A DNA stretch of 64,000 nt from Microbacterium sp. (GCA_013823625.1 PNMM01000002.1:703061-767060), one strand, 5' to 3'; counted from the stretch's first letter, positions 25,036 through 33,335 are shown. Numbers and translations are program-made. The notes: a model not told the origin generated them from the letters alone.

Positions 25036-27246
25036 CTAACAGGCGGTCAGGCTCGCAACGCTGGTGCTCAGCACGCCCGTGCCGCCGAGCAGTACAACGA
25101 ACCGCGTACCGAGAGCGCTGAGATCCGTGAGCACAGCGGGCGGCACGCATGTGGGCGGAACCACATACAGGGGAGCGCCCGCGTTGCCCGCAAGCGCGGC
25201 CCCCGCGAGCGCGTCAGCGAACCCGAGACCCGTGGCGAGAAACACCGTGTCGGCGCTGGTGAACGCGTCGCCGTTGATTGCGACAGAGGTTTCGTACCGA
25301 TTGGCTCCGCTGAGTCGTACGACATTCGACTCTCCCAAGATGGCCTTGAGCGAGCTCTCCATCGTCGTGGTGACCACGCCCGTGCCGCCCGCAATGACCA
25401 CGTCGGTGACCCCGAGCGTTGTCAGCAAGTCTTGGGTCTCACTGTCGATGCCAGGGCCGGTTCCGTTGACCAAGATGACAGGAACGCCGGCGGCGCCGGC
25501 GGCGGCAGATGCCGAGAGGGCGTCGGGAAAGTTGGCCCCCGTTGCGATGTAGGCCGTAGTGGTGGTGTCTTCGGCGAAGGCTCTCTCGGCGATGATGCGC
25601 GACGTCGCATAACGGTTGGCGCCAGCATCCCGTCTGACCGTTGCCGACGGCAGCGCCAACTGAACGGCAGCTTCGACATCTGCCGAGACCACGCCCGTGC
25701 GGCCCGCGATCACCACGAGGGCGGGATTGAGGCGGACCAGTTCGTCACGCACCACTGTGGGGAGCGACGTTGGAGTGGTGAGCAAGAGGGGCCCACCTTG
25801 CACCGCGGCCGCCGACGCGGCAGAGAGGGCATCGGGATAGTTGGTGCCAGTCGCGAGATAGACCACGGGCACGTTGGGGTCGAAGACCGAAGAGATTGCG
25901 ACCGAGGTCTCGTAACGGTTGTTCCCCGCAAGACGGGCGGGGAAGAGTTCCGTGAACGAACTCGCCTCAATTCGCCGGTTGCTGCCGTCGGAGACTGACC
26001 AGACGATCGTAGTTTCGGTGCCGTCGGTGACCACTTGCGGCCCTTCGGCGTCTTGTCCGGAAGGGGAGAGCGTGGCGGGTGTGCTCCAGGTGGTGCCGCC
26101 GTTGGTGGAGGCGGCTGCCTGAACTCGTGAGTTGTTGCCGTCGGAGACTGACCAGACGATGGTGGTGGTGGTGCCGTCGGTAACCACCTGCGGCTCTTTG
26201 GCGTCTTGTCCGGAGGGGGAGAGCGTGGCGGTCGTGCTCCAGGTGGTGCCGCCGTTGGTTGTGGACCGGGTCTGGATTCGCTCGTTGCTGCCGTCGTATC
26301 GGCGCCAGATGGCGGTGATGGTGGTGCCGTCGGTGGCCACCTGCGGGTCGTATGCGTCCTGGCCGGAGGGGGAAAGGGTGGCGGGTGTGCTCCAGGTGGT
26401 GCCGCCGTCGATTGAGGACGCGGCTTGGATGCGGGAGTTGCTGCCGTCGTATCGGCGCCAGATGGCGGTGATGGTGGTGCCGTCGGTGACCACGTGCGGC
26501 TGACCAGCCCCCTGTCTTGGGGCTGAGAGGTTCGTTGCTGGACCCCACGTGGCGCCGCCGTTGATGGAGGTCCGGGATTGGATGCGAAAGTTGCTGCCGT
26601 CGTAGCGGCTCCAGACGGCGGTGATCCTCTCACCATCCGTCACCAGCTTCGGGTTGGAAGCACTCTGGCCGGCATCAGAGAGAGCCACCGGAACCCCCCA
26701 GGTGAGACCACCATCAGTAGACGAGGTCGCCTGAACGCGGAGGCTGATTCCGTCGTCGGACTGGCTCCAGAGGGCTGTGATGGTGGTGCCGTCGGTGACT
26801 AGTTGTGGGTCGAATGCGTTTTCTCCGGGAGCGGAGAGAGTGGCGGGGTTGCTCCAGGTACTGCCGCCATTGGCCGATGATGTGGCTTGGATGCGAAAGT
26901 CGCCGAAGACCCACAGTGCGGTGATGGTGGTGCCGTCGGTGACTACACGCGGGTCCCACGCGGCCTGCCCGAAGGGCGACAGGGGGTTGGGTGAGGGGCT
27001 CCAGGAGGTGCCACCATCCGTCGACGATGCTGCGTGAATACGGTTCGAGCCCAAGTTGCCAGCCCAAACCGTCGTCATCGTGTTGCCGTCACTGACTATC
27101 CATGGTTGGGATGAATCCTGTCCCGGGGCTGACAGTGTGACAGGGGCTCTCCACACTCCCACGGCAGCGCCGGCGGGAATCGATGGGGTGAGCACGAGGG
27201 CACCCAGCAGTGCAAGTGCGAGGGACGACCGAGAAAGACGGCGCAT
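25036..27246 (-). CDS. Secreted wall protein with Asp-box repeats plus three CWB2 repeats
   Basis: A 736-residue paralogue of the protein at 21596. Signal peptide MRRLSRSSLALALLGALVL...AGAA. Eight ~50-residue repeats follow (to residue ~425), each ending in a recognisable Asp-box such as STDGGTSW, SANGGSTW, SINGGATW or STNGGTTW (S.D.G.TW), the turn motif of sialidase-type beta-propellers. None of the sialidase catalytic residues is evident, so binding rather than hydrolysis is more likely. Residues ~430-736 are three CWB2 repeats (RLAGNNRYETSVAI, YIATGANFPDALSA). ATG 27246 is preceded by GGAAGG. The repeats here are more diverged from each other than in the paralogue. Confidence 0.9.
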   Translation of the reverse strand: MRRLSRSSLALALLGALVLTPSIPAGAAVGVWRAPVTLSAPGQDSSQPWIVSDGNTMTTVWAGNLGSNRIHAASSTDGGTSWSPSPNPLSPFGQAAWDPRVVTDGTTITALWVFGDFRIQATSSANGGSTWSNPATLSAPGENAFDPQLVTDGTTITALWSQSDDGISLRVQATSSTDGGLTWGVPVALSDAGQSASNPKLVTDGERITAVWSRYDGSNFRIQSRTSINGGATWGPATNLSAPRQGAGQPHVVTDGTTITAIWRRYDGSNSRIQAASSIDGGTTWSTPATLSPSGQDAYDPQVATDGTTITAIWRRYDGSNERIQTRSTTNGGTTWSTTATLSPSGQDAKEPQVVTDGTTTTIVWSVSDGNNSRVQAAASTNGGTTWSTPATLSPSGQDAEGPQVVTDGTETTIVWSVSDGSNRRIEASSFTELFPARLAGNNRYETSVAISSVFDPNVPVVYLATGTNYPDALSAASAAAVQGGPLLLTTPTSLPTVVRDELVRLNPALVVIAGRTGVVSADVEAAVQLALPSATVRRDAGANRYATSRIIAERAFAEDTTTTAYIATGANFPDALSASAAAGAAGVPVILVNGTGPGIDSETQDLLTTLGVTDVVIAGGTGVVTTTMESSLKAILGESNVVRLSGANRYETSVAINGDAFTSADTVFLATGLGFADALAGAALAGNAGAPLYVVPPTCVPPAVLTDLSALGTRFVVLLGGTGVLSTSVASLTAC
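25955..27160 (-). repeat. Eight diverged Asp-box coding repeats in the second wall protein
   Basis: About 150-bp units encoding PATLSPSGQDA, DPQVVTDGTT, IW.RYDGSN.RIQ and S.NGGTTW. Identity between units is lower than in the first wall protein, which makes this the likely older copy or one under less gene conversion. Confidence 0.8.
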
Positions 27247-27313
27247 CGTGACTACCTTCCGGAAAGTTGTCTGACGCTAACACCCGAACGATGGGGCGAG
27301 AGCACGTCTTTCC

Positions 27314-27331
27314 TCAGGCGAGGTTGCCTGA
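27314..27331 (-). terminator. Weak hairpin after the SDR gene
   Basis: TCAGGC-6-GCCTGA starts 18 bases after the SDR stop on the minus strand. No U-tract, short stem; a possible terminator only. Confidence 0.3.
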
Positions 27332-27348
27332 TTCTCGGTAGTGGTGGG

Positions 27349-28062
27349 CTATTGCTCGACGTGAGAAAGTTCGACGAGTGCGCCGTTGAGTTGCTCGTGG
27401 TCGACCGACCACAGTGCCGCGCAGGCCGCCGCAAGGTCGTCGACCGCGCCGGCCTCATCAAGCGCCCCGACGACAAACGTGACGGCTGCGGTGGGGGTGC
27501 CCTTGGTGCGCCAGCCGCTCGCGAGCGCCTGCACCCAGGTTTCGGCCGCCGACTTGAGGGTGACGTAGTTGGCCATTCCCCACTTCGGCTGGGCGACGGA
27601 TGCGGAGCTCACGATCGCCAACCGCCCCGCGCTCGACGCGCTGAGGTCGTCGCGTAGCTCGCGGCTGACGACCCGCAGGGTAGTGAGAACGCGGCGCTCG
27701 AGCCACGCAAAGTCGTCGGGGTCTGAGCCGCCGCGCCACCCACCCACGAGGTGCAGCAGACCGTCGATGCTCGGCCGGCGGTCGCGCAGTGCGGCCGCCC
27801 ACGCGCTCACCGCGGCCGGGTCGGCGAGGTCGACGACCGCGGTCTCGGCCGCATCCACGTCGACAAGTGACTCTGCTCGTGAGCCCACGGCAACGACGTG
27901 CGCGCCCGCGGCGGTGAGGGCCGCGCATACCGCGCGGCCACCCACCCCTCCCGCACCGGCCACCACGACGGTGCGGTCTGAAGCGCCCGATCCCGCACTG
28001 TTCGACGTCGCCGGGCCGCTCGAACCCTTCACGCTCTTCGGCTCGTCAGCGGCGATGCTCAC
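27349..28062 (-). CDS. SDR-family NAD(P)-binding oxidoreductase paired with a DUF protein
   Basis: A 237-residue short-chain dehydrogenase/reductase. After a disordered ~28-residue N-terminus come the cofactor loop VVVAGAGGVGGRAVCAAL, the LVGGW strand replacing the usual NNAG, and the catalytic region with Ser (IVSSASVA) and the YVTLKSA block (Y...K). So the Ser-Tyr-Lys set is intact. GTG start overlaps the TGA of the upstream 490-residue gene by 4 bases, so the two proteins are made together and very likely act on the same substrate, which is unknown. Confidence 0.82.
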   Translation of the reverse strand: MSIAADEPKSVKGSSGPATSNSAGSGASDRTVVVAGAGGVGGRAVCAALTAAGAHVVAVGSRAESLVDVDAAETAVVDLADPAAVSAWAAALRDRRPSIDGLLHLVGGWRGGSDPDDFAWLERRVLTTLRVVSRELRDDLSASSAGRLAIVSSASVAQPKWGMANYVTLKSAAETWVQALASGWRTKGTPTAAVTFVVGALDEAGAVDDLAAACAALWSVDHEQLNGALVELSHVEQ

Positions 28063-29531
28063 GCATCGCCGCCCGTGATGCCCGCGGTCGACTCGATAAC
28101 CTGCGCCATCTTCTTGGTGAGGGCTTCGTAGAACATCGAGAGCGGAAACTCGTCGTCGAGCACGAGGTCGGTGTAGCCCTTGAGCGGGCCGGCAAGCACC
28201 TCGTCACTCAGGCCACGCGCCCACACCGAAGCGGGGTGCGGCGTGAGCGTGCCCGACACGAGCTCGTAGGCCTTGAGCCAGTGCACGGCCTTCGGGCGGT
28301 CAATCGAGGCCCAGTAGAGCTCGTTGATGGCGTCAGAGAGCGAGACGACGACGTCGGGCACGGCATCCCAGTCGATGGCGAGCTGGGTGTCTGTCCAGTG
28401 CAGCACACCCTTCTGGTGCATCCACGCAAACAACAACTGGCCGCCGACGGCGTCATAGTTGCGCACGCGCGTGCCCGAGATGGCGAACCGGAAGATGCGG
28501 TCGAAGATCACCGCGTATTGCACCAGTCGCGCGTGCTGCCGCGTGATGTCATCGGTGTCGTCGGCGCGCCACAACGCAACGGCCTCACGGAACGCGGTCA
28601 AGTCGCAGCGCAGTTCTTCGAGCGTGTAAAGGAAGAACGGCATGCGCTGCTTGATCATGAACGGGTCGAACGGCAGGTCGCCGCGCATGTGGGCGCGGTC
28701 GTGAATCATGTCCCACATGACGAACGTGCGCTCGGCGAGCTGCTGGTCGGTCAGCAGTTCGAGCGCGTCGGCCGGAAGCTCGAGCTTCGTGATCTCTGCG
28801 GCGGCGCGCACCACGCGGCGGTAGCGCGCGGCCTCGCGGTCGGCGAAGATCGCGCCCCACGTGAAGGTCGGCAACTGTGCGGGAGTGCCCTCGGGTGCGC
28901 CCGCCGGCACGCGGGGCGTGACGGCGACCGACTCGGGAAACAGCACGGCCGAGTTGGTGTCGTAGCCCGGCGTGAAGTCGGCAAACCGCAAGCCGAGGTA
29001 GAGCGCGTTGCCGTAGGCGCCGGCCTCGAGCGCTGCGACGAAGTCGGGCCAGATGACCTCGAAGACCACGGCCTCGACAAGCCGGTCAGCCGAACCGTTC
29101 TGCGTGTACATGGGGAACACGACGAGGTGCGCCACACCGTCGCGACGCTCGCGGGCCGGGTGGAAGGCGTCGAGCGCGTCGTAGAAGTCGGGCACGACGA
29201 AGCCACTGTCAGCCCAGCGCTCGAAGTCGATCGCGCACGCCATCAAGTAATCGGCGTCGTGCGGAATCAGCGGAGCGAAGTGGCGCAGGGAAGCGGCGAT
29301 CTCGGCAACGTGGCCCGCGGCAGCGGCGTGGTCATCGGTGTTCGGGATGCTGCCGTCGTGTACCTGCATCGGGCGCAGCGCCTCGGCGGCGAGTTTGAGG
29401 CGCGACCATGCCGGGTCGGCCACGATCTGCGCGCTCGTGAGTGCAGCATCCGTCGCCGCGCGGAGGGCGTCTTCGACGACCTCGGGCTCTCCGATGATGG
29501 TGGTGCTGCGCGTCGCGGTGGTCTCGGTCAT
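28059..29531 (-). CDS. Uncharacterised 490-aa protein (DUF6421-like)
   Basis: Soluble protein without signal or membrane segments. I believe it belongs to the uncharacterised actinobacterial DUF6421 family. Notable features are MWDMIHDRAHMRGDLPFDPF near residue 275, whose HD...H spacing could bind metal, and Trp- and Asp-rich stretches throughout (YDALDAFHPARERR, LFAWMHQKGVLHWTDTQLA). The start ATG 29531 has a strong GAAGGAGGG Shine-Dalgarno. The gene is translationally coupled to the downstream SDR. An enzyme handling the SDR's substrate or product is a reasonable guess, but no reaction can be assigned. Confidence 0.7.
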   Translation of the reverse strand: MTETTATRSTTIIGEPEVVEDALRAATDAALTSAQIVADPAWSRLKLAAEALRPMQVHDGSIPNTDDHAAAAGHVAEIAASLRHFAPLIPHDADYLMACAIDFERWADSGFVVPDFYDALDAFHPARERRDGVAHLVVFPMYTQNGSADRLVEAVVFEVIWPDFVAALEAGAYGNALYLGLRFADFTPGYDTNSAVLFPESVAVTPRVPAGAPEGTPAQLPTFTWGAIFADREAARYRRVVRAAAEITKLELPADALELLTDQQLAERTFVMWDMIHDRAHMRGDLPFDPFMIKQRMPFFLYTLEELRCDLTAFREAVALWRADDTDDITRQHARLVQYAVIFDRIFRFAISGTRVRNYDAVGGQLLFAWMHQKGVLHWTDTQLAIDWDAVPDVVVSLSDAINELYWASIDRPKAVHWLKAYELVSGTLTPHPASVWARGLSDEVLAGPLKGYTDLVLDDEFPLSMFYEALTKKMAQVIESTAGITGGDA

Positions 29532-29576
29532 GGTGTCCCTCCTTCGTCGAATCAGGTGAATGCAGACTCACCCATG

Positions 29577-29582
29577 AGCCTA
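29577..29582 (-). promoter_or_regulatory. Candidate -10 of the DUF6421-SDR operon
   Basis: Minus-strand TAGGCT, directly after the long hairpin, gives a leader of about 40 bases with the Shine-Dalgarno GGAGGG near 29537-29543. Confidence 0.4.
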
Positions 29583-29587
29583 AGCAC

Positions 29588-29665
29588 GCAACCGCCGCTT
29601 GTGGTTGTGAAGGGCGCACAAAACTTGCGCGAACGCCCAGATTCACGCGCACAAACGGCGGTTGC
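29588..29665 (-). terminator. Long nested hairpin between lipoprotein and DUF6421 genes
   Basis: Outer arms GCAACCGCCGCTTGTG (29588-29603) and CACAAACGGCGGTTGC (29650-29665) pair at 15 of 16 positions, and the mismatch becomes a G-U pair in minus-strand RNA. An inner stem GTGAA-GGGCG / CGCCC-aga-TTCAC (29607-29616 with 29634-29646) nests inside. It starts 24 bases after the lipoprotein stop, a terminator position, but is far larger than needed. Could also be a REP-like element or structured RNA. Confidence 0.6.
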
Positions 29666-29689
29666 GCCCGACGGGACGCGCGGGATGCC

Positions 29690-30157
29690 CTAGTTGACGG
29701 GGCCGACGGTGTATTGCACCTGCGCCGTGCCGTCTTCGTTCTCGGCGACGAGCAGCGCGACGTTCCACGTGCCGTTCTCGAACACGCGGGCCGATGACCC
29801 TTCGCCGAGTGACAGTTCCGAAACTTGCGTGTAGCCGGCGCCCTCGAGATCGGCATACGCCTGCTCGGCCTCGGCGATGCTGCCAACAGTGATCGCCGCG
29901 GTGAAGACACCTTCAGCGGCGGCCGAGAAAACGACCTCGCCCTGCAGCGTCGGAACGTCGGCGGGCCAGGTGTCGGGCAGGCTCGCACCCGAACCGTCGA
30001 CGTCGACGTTCACGCCGGTTTGGTCTTCGATGATCTGCTCGACTCCGCCCTCGATGAGGCCGCCGGTCAGCTGTTCGAGGGGGTTGCCGAAGCAACCGGA
30101 AAGGGTGAGCGAAACGCCCAGCGCGAGGGCGGCGACGGCGGGAACAGTGCGGCGCAT
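29690..30157 (-). CDS. Secreted lipoprotein of unknown function
   Basis: A 155-residue protein with a lipoprotein signal: MRRTVPAVAALALGVSL followed by lipobox LSGC at residues ~19-22. The mature part begins with FGNPLEQLTGGLIEGGVEQIIEDQTG, then a beta-rich domain ending VALLVAENEDGTAQVQYTVGPVN. Acidic throughout. The ATG at 30157 has AGGAG 6 bases upstream; the longer frame is not coding. It stands alone between DedA and the long hairpin. The family is not one I recognise. Confidence 0.8.
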   Translation of the reverse strand: MRRTVPAVAALALGVSLTLSGCFGNPLEQLTGGLIEGGVEQIIEDQTGVNVDVDGSGASLPDTWPADVPTLQGEVVFSAAAEGVFTAAITVGSIAEAEQAYADLEGAGYTQVSELSLGEGSSARVFENGTWNVALLVAENEDGTAQVQYTVGPVN

Positions 30158-30181
30158 GATGATCTCCTGAGGGTGGGATAA

Positions 30182-30206
30182 GTCAGGGCGCGGAAAGCGC
30201 GCTGAC
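30182..30206 (-). terminator. Hairpin downstream of dedA
   Basis: GTCAG-G-GCGC / GCGC-G-CTGAC with a 5-base loop is a near-perfect 10-bp stem 90 bases after the DedA stop. No U-tract. It may end the DedA message or lie in the lipoprotein leader. Confidence 0.35.
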
Positions 30207-30295
30207 GCTGTCTGTCTAGTGTGGCCCCATTGTGGGCAGGATTCCATGAGTAATCTCACCCCGCCCAGGGGCCGCTGTGCGCTGTTGGCCGCGCG

Positions 30296-30919
30296 TTAAC
30301 GCGATGACGCCGAACGCCGACGCATGAGTCGTACGACACGCCAGACAATGAAGGCCACGACGACGATGATCGCGACGACGAGAACGACCCGGCTGTAGCG
30401 CGAGGCGATGTCTTCGACCACGACCCAGTTTTCGCCGAGCACGAAGCCCAGAACGACGAAGATCGTGTTCCAGATTCCACTGCCGATCGTCGTCAACAGC
30501 AGGAAGAGCCAGAGGCGCATACGGTCGACTCCCGCGGGAATCGAGATGAGACTGCGAACGATCGGAATGAACCGGCCGATGAGCACCGCGGCCGGGCCGA
30601 AGCGGTGGAACCACGCCATCGCCTTCTCGACGTCGGCGGAGCTCGTCAGGGGAATGCGATCGGCCGCGCGCTTGAGCCGCTCGACGCCGACCCAGCGGCC
30701 GAGCGCATAGAGCACCACGGCGCCGACGAGCGAGCCGATGGTGGTCGCGACAATGACCGAGACGAGATCGAACGATCCGCGGCTGGCCGTGAAGCCGGCG
30801 AGCGGCAAGATGAGCTCGCTCGGGATGGGCGGAAACAGGCTTTCGATCGCCACGAGAAGTGCGGCGCCGAACACGCCGAGGGTTTCCATGACACTGATGG
30901 CCCATTGGTCGATGCTCAC
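30296..30919 (-). CDS. DedA-family membrane protein
   Basis: A 207-residue SNARE-associated (DedA/VTT) protein with four or five membrane segments. Hallmarks: FGAALLVAIESLFPPIPSE (the E.FPPIPSE block) and the FHRFGPAAVLIGRFIPIVRSLISIPAG block (GRF.P..R..... .AG). Family members are involved in lipid flipping (UptA-type undecaprenyl-phosphate or PE translocation). GTG 30919 is chosen because TAGGGT lies 8 bases upstream; a TTG 6 bases earlier is also in frame. The C-terminus is strongly basic (RLMRRRSASSR). Confidence 0.88.
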   Translation of the reverse strand: MSIDQWAISVMETLGVFGAALLVAIESLFPPIPSELILPLAGFTASRGSFDLVSVIVATTIGSLVGAVVLYALGRWVGVERLKRAADRIPLTSSADVEKAMAWFHRFGPAAVLIGRFIPIVRSLISIPAGVDRMRLWLFLLLTTIGSGIWNTIFVVLGFVLGENWVVVEDIASRYSRVVLVVAIIVVVAFIVWRVVRLMRRRSASSR

Positions 30920-30956
30920 GATCAACGACCCTACTGGGCGGCGCTGAAGCTCAGCG

Positions 30957-31793
30957 TTAGAAGATCATCGGCCGATCATCGTCATCGTCGTCGCCCGCGA
31001 GGTCGACGACCACGGGAACGTGGTCACTCGGGGCGTCGCCCTTGCGCTGCTCTCGCTCGATGCGCGCATCCACCACCCGATCGGCGAAGCCCGGCGAGCC
31101 GAGGATGAAGTCGATGCGCATGCCTTCGTCGCGCGGAAAGCGCAATTGCTTGTAGTCCCAGAAGGTGAAGCCCTCGGGCACGAGCGGCCGCACGACGTCG
31201 GCAAGCCCGGCTCGCTCGAGCGCGGCGAAGGCCTCTCGTTCAGCAGCAGAGATGTGCGTCGACTCGCCGGGTATGAAGCTCGGGTCGCCCATGTCGGCGT
31301 CGGTGGGCGCCACGTTGAAGTCGCCCGTGAGGGCGAGCGCGGCGCCGGGGTTCTCCCGCATCCACCGCTCGCTGTCGTCGGCGAGTGCGCGCAAGAACCG
31401 CAGCTTGTAGTCCATGTGCGGGTCGTCGAGGGCGCGCCCGTTGGGCACGTAGAGGCTCCACACCCGAACGTCGTCGATCGTCGCGCCGATCGCGCGAGCT
31501 TCGAGGGGAGCATCCGGGCCCTCATGGCCTTTCGCGAAACCGGGCTGGCCCGCGAAGCCGATTTCGACATCGGTCATGGGCAAGCGGCTGGCAATGGCAA
31601 CGCCATTCCACTGGTTAAGGCCGTGCAGCACGATTTCGTAGCCCGCCGCTTCGAACGGCTCGAGCGGAAACTGCTCGGGCTTGCACTTGATCTCTTGCAT
31701 CGCCAGCACGTCGACATCGGCATTGACGAGCCAGTCGACCACTCGGCCGTATCGCGTGCGGATCGAGTTGACGTTCCACGTGGCAATGCGCAT
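30957..31793 (-). CDS. xthA: Exodeoxyribonuclease III / AP endonuclease
   Basis: A 278-residue EEP-fold Mg-dependent nuclease acting on abasic sites and 3' blocked ends. Motifs in order: RIATWNVNSIRTR, AMQEIKCK (metal-binding Glu), YVPNGRALDD, LTGDFNVAPTDAD (catalytic Asp/Asn), TFWDYKQLRFPRDEGMRIDFIL, and C-terminal SDHVPV (catalytic His). A DDDDDD acid run precedes the last residues. ATG 31793 follows TAACGT by 6 bases. Normal length. Confidence 0.95.
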   Translation of the reverse strand: MRIATWNVNSIRTRYGRVVDWLVNADVDVLAMQEIKCKPEQFPLEPFEAAGYEIVLHGLNQWNGVAIASRLPMTDVEIGFAGQPGFAKGHEGPDAPLEARAIGATIDDVRVWSLYVPNGRALDDPHMDYKLRFLRALADDSERWMRENPGAALALTGDFNVAPTDADMGDPSFIPGESTHISAAEREAFAALERAGLADVVRPLVPEGFTFWDYKQLRFPRDEGMRIDFILGSPGFADRVVDARIEREQRKGDAPSDHVPVVVDLAGDDDDDDRPMIF

Positions 31794-31799
31794 GCGTTC

Positions 31800-31805
31800 A
31801 CGTTA
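31800..31805 (-). promoter_or_regulatory. Candidate -10 of xthA (leaderless)
   Basis: Minus-strand TAACGT, 6 bases, ATG 31793. It overlaps the last codon of the upstream hydrolase gene. Confidence 0.4.
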
Positions 31806-32687
31806 TCCGGTCGTTGCGAGTCTCCGGGTCTGGCCGTTGAGCCAGTCGAGGGCATCCGCCCACAGCGGCTCAGACGACGGCTTGAAGTACCCCGTGTGGC
31901 CAATGGGGCCGAGGCCTCGCTCTCTCGGCACGATGTCGATGGCCGTCACGTCGACCGAGGCGTAACCGCTCATGAGGGCGTCACGCGAACGGGGTAGCGC
32001 CCACACATCGTCGACTGAGTTTGCTGCGACAACGGGGATGCTGACCTGAGCCGCGATGCCTGCCTCGTGAGCCAGCTCGGGTACGTCAAAGAAGTTGCGG
32101 CGGTAACTCACCCACCGCTTCCAGCCGCGATACACCCCGAGTGGCATGTCGGAGCCCAGGCCGATCATGGCTCCCGGCATGACGCCGCGCAGACGCGTCA
32201 GGATCGGACCGGCGACATGCCATAGGGCGAGTACACGTGCCGCCTCTTGCCGGGGCATCCAGCCGTGCCACCCTGCGCCCGAGCCGAACGTGTAGATCGC
32301 GTCGACCGAGGCGATGTTCGGGATCAACCCGAAGGCGACGCCGCCGTAACTGTGGCCGACGATAAAGAGCGGGCGGGCATCCGACACCGCACCGATCACG
32401 GCGTCGAGATCGAGCCGTGCCCAGTCGCCGTAGTCCATGTCAAACCCTCGCAGATCGGCGGGCGCGGATTCGCCGAGGCCGCGATAGTCGACGGTCACAA
32501 CGTCGTAGCCATTGCTGGCCGCGTACTCGGCGAAGCGACGGTAGAAGCGTTGGGCAACGCCGGTAGCGCCGCCAACAATGATGGTGGCCGTTGCCGGGCC
32601 GCTGCCGGTGTAGCGCACAGCGCCGAGTGTGTACCCGTCAGAAGCGGTGATGGCGAAGGGGCTGGCCGTCACCGGCGCCCGGCTCAC
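31803..32687 (-). CDS. Alpha/beta hydrolase in a TetR-controlled operon
   Basis: A 294-residue alpha/beta-hydrolase. The nucleophile elbow is GHSYGG (LFIVGHSYGGVAF), the oxyanion strand region VTVDYRGLGES, and a late IGHTGYF supplies the catalytic His; the Asp is probably in AANSVDDVWA. It resembles the BioH/serine-aminopeptidase-like (COG4757) hydrolases. The GTG start overlaps the TGA of the TetR gene by 4 bases. The natural substrate is presumably related to the inducer of that regulator, but neither is known. Confidence 0.82.
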   Translation of the reverse strand: MSRAPVTASPFAITASDGYTLGAVRYTGSGPATATIIVGGATGVAQRFYRRFAEYAASNGYDVVTVDYRGLGESAPADLRGFDMDYGDWARLDLDAVIGAVSDARPLFIVGHSYGGVAFGLIPNIASVDAIYTFGSGAGWHGWMPRQEAARVLALWHVAGPILTRLRGVMPGAMIGLGSDMPLGVYRGWKRWVSYRRNFFDVPELAHEAGIAAQVSIPVVAANSVDDVWALPRSRDALMSGYASVDVTAIDIVPRERGLGPIGHTGYFKPSSEPLWADALDWLNGQTRRLATTG

Positions 32688-33253
32688 GGGCGCGCTCGCA
32701 TGAGGTCGAGCACGAAGCGGCAGGCGTCGATCATGGGTTCGATCTGGCCGGCGACCCGCGCTTGCAAGAGCCCGCCTTCGTAGGCGGCAACAATCGCGAA
32801 GGCCATGCGATCGGCATCGTGCGCCGTTCGGCCTTCGCGCTGCAGCCCCGCCGCGATGACGCCACGCAGCCGCACGAACGCGGCATCGAGCGCGACTCTG
32901 ATGTCACGGTCGTCCGGTGTCGTCTCGAGTGCAACCGTGGCGAGGGGGCAGCCGAGCGCGAACGATGATTCACGCAGCGCGGCCGCTGCCCGCTCGAGCC
33001 ACATCGTGAGTGCGTCGAGCACGTCGTCGCCGCGCTCAGTCGCACGCTCAAGCCGTGACTCGAGGCGGTCGACCGAATCGTCAATTGCGGCGATGGTGAT
33101 CTGCACCTTGCCGCCCGGGAAGTGGTGGTAGAGCACGCCCTTGGGTGCGGCCGCGTCGCGAACGAGGTCGTTGAGCCCGGTCGCGTTCATGCCACGGGCT
33201 TGGATGCTCGCGCTCATGGCCCGCACGATGCGCTCACGGGTGGTCGAGGTCAT
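32684..33253 (-). CDS. TetR-family repressor (LmrA/YxaF-like)
   Basis: A 189-residue regulator. The HTH is in residues 5-50: RERIVRAMSASIQARGMNATGLNDLVRDAAAPKGVLYHHFPGGK, with the LYHHFP... G sequence typical of the YxaF/LmrA branch. The C-terminal ligand domain includes GCPLATVALE. It heads a two-gene operon with an alpha/beta hydrolase. A perfect 16-bp inverted repeat (33266-33281) sits just upstream of its -10 TAGAAT, which ends 6 bases before the ATG, so autorepression is the simplest model. Confidence 0.9.
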   Translation of the reverse strand: MTSTTRERIVRAMSASIQARGMNATGLNDLVRDAAAPKGVLYHHFPGGKVQITIAAIDDSVDRLESRLERATERGDDVLDALTMWLERAAAALRESSFALGCPLATVALETTPDDRDIRVALDAAFVRLRGVIAAGLQREGRTAHDADRMAFAIVAAYEGGLLQARVAGQIEPMIDACRFVLDLMRARP

Positions 33254-33259
33254 GACGGT

Positions 33260-33265
33260 ATTCTA
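33260..33265 (-). promoter_or_regulatory. -10 element of the TetR-hydrolase operon
   Basis: Minus-strand TAGAAT, 6 bases, ATG 33253; TTGACG at 33290-33285 is a possible -35, 19 bases away (17 if TATAGA is used as -10). Confidence 0.5.
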
Positions 33266-33281
33266 TAGACCAGTCGGTCTA
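33266..33281. promoter_or_regulatory. TetR operator of the hydrolase operon
   Basis: TAGACC-AGTC-GGTCTA is a perfect 6-bp-arm inverted repeat occupying the spacer between the -35 and -10 of the operon. It matches the general AGACC...GGTCT type of TetR operators. Confidence 0.75.
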
Positions 33282-33323
33282 GCACGTCAACCCCCGACTT
33301 CGAGGCCGCCCCAGCGCCCCGGC

Positions 33324-33329
33324 TAGAGT
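33324..33329 (+). promoter_or_regulatory. Candidate -10 of pyrE (leaderless)
   Basis: TAGAGT, 6 bases, GTG 33336. Confidence 0.5.
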
Positions 33330-33335
33330 GATCGG

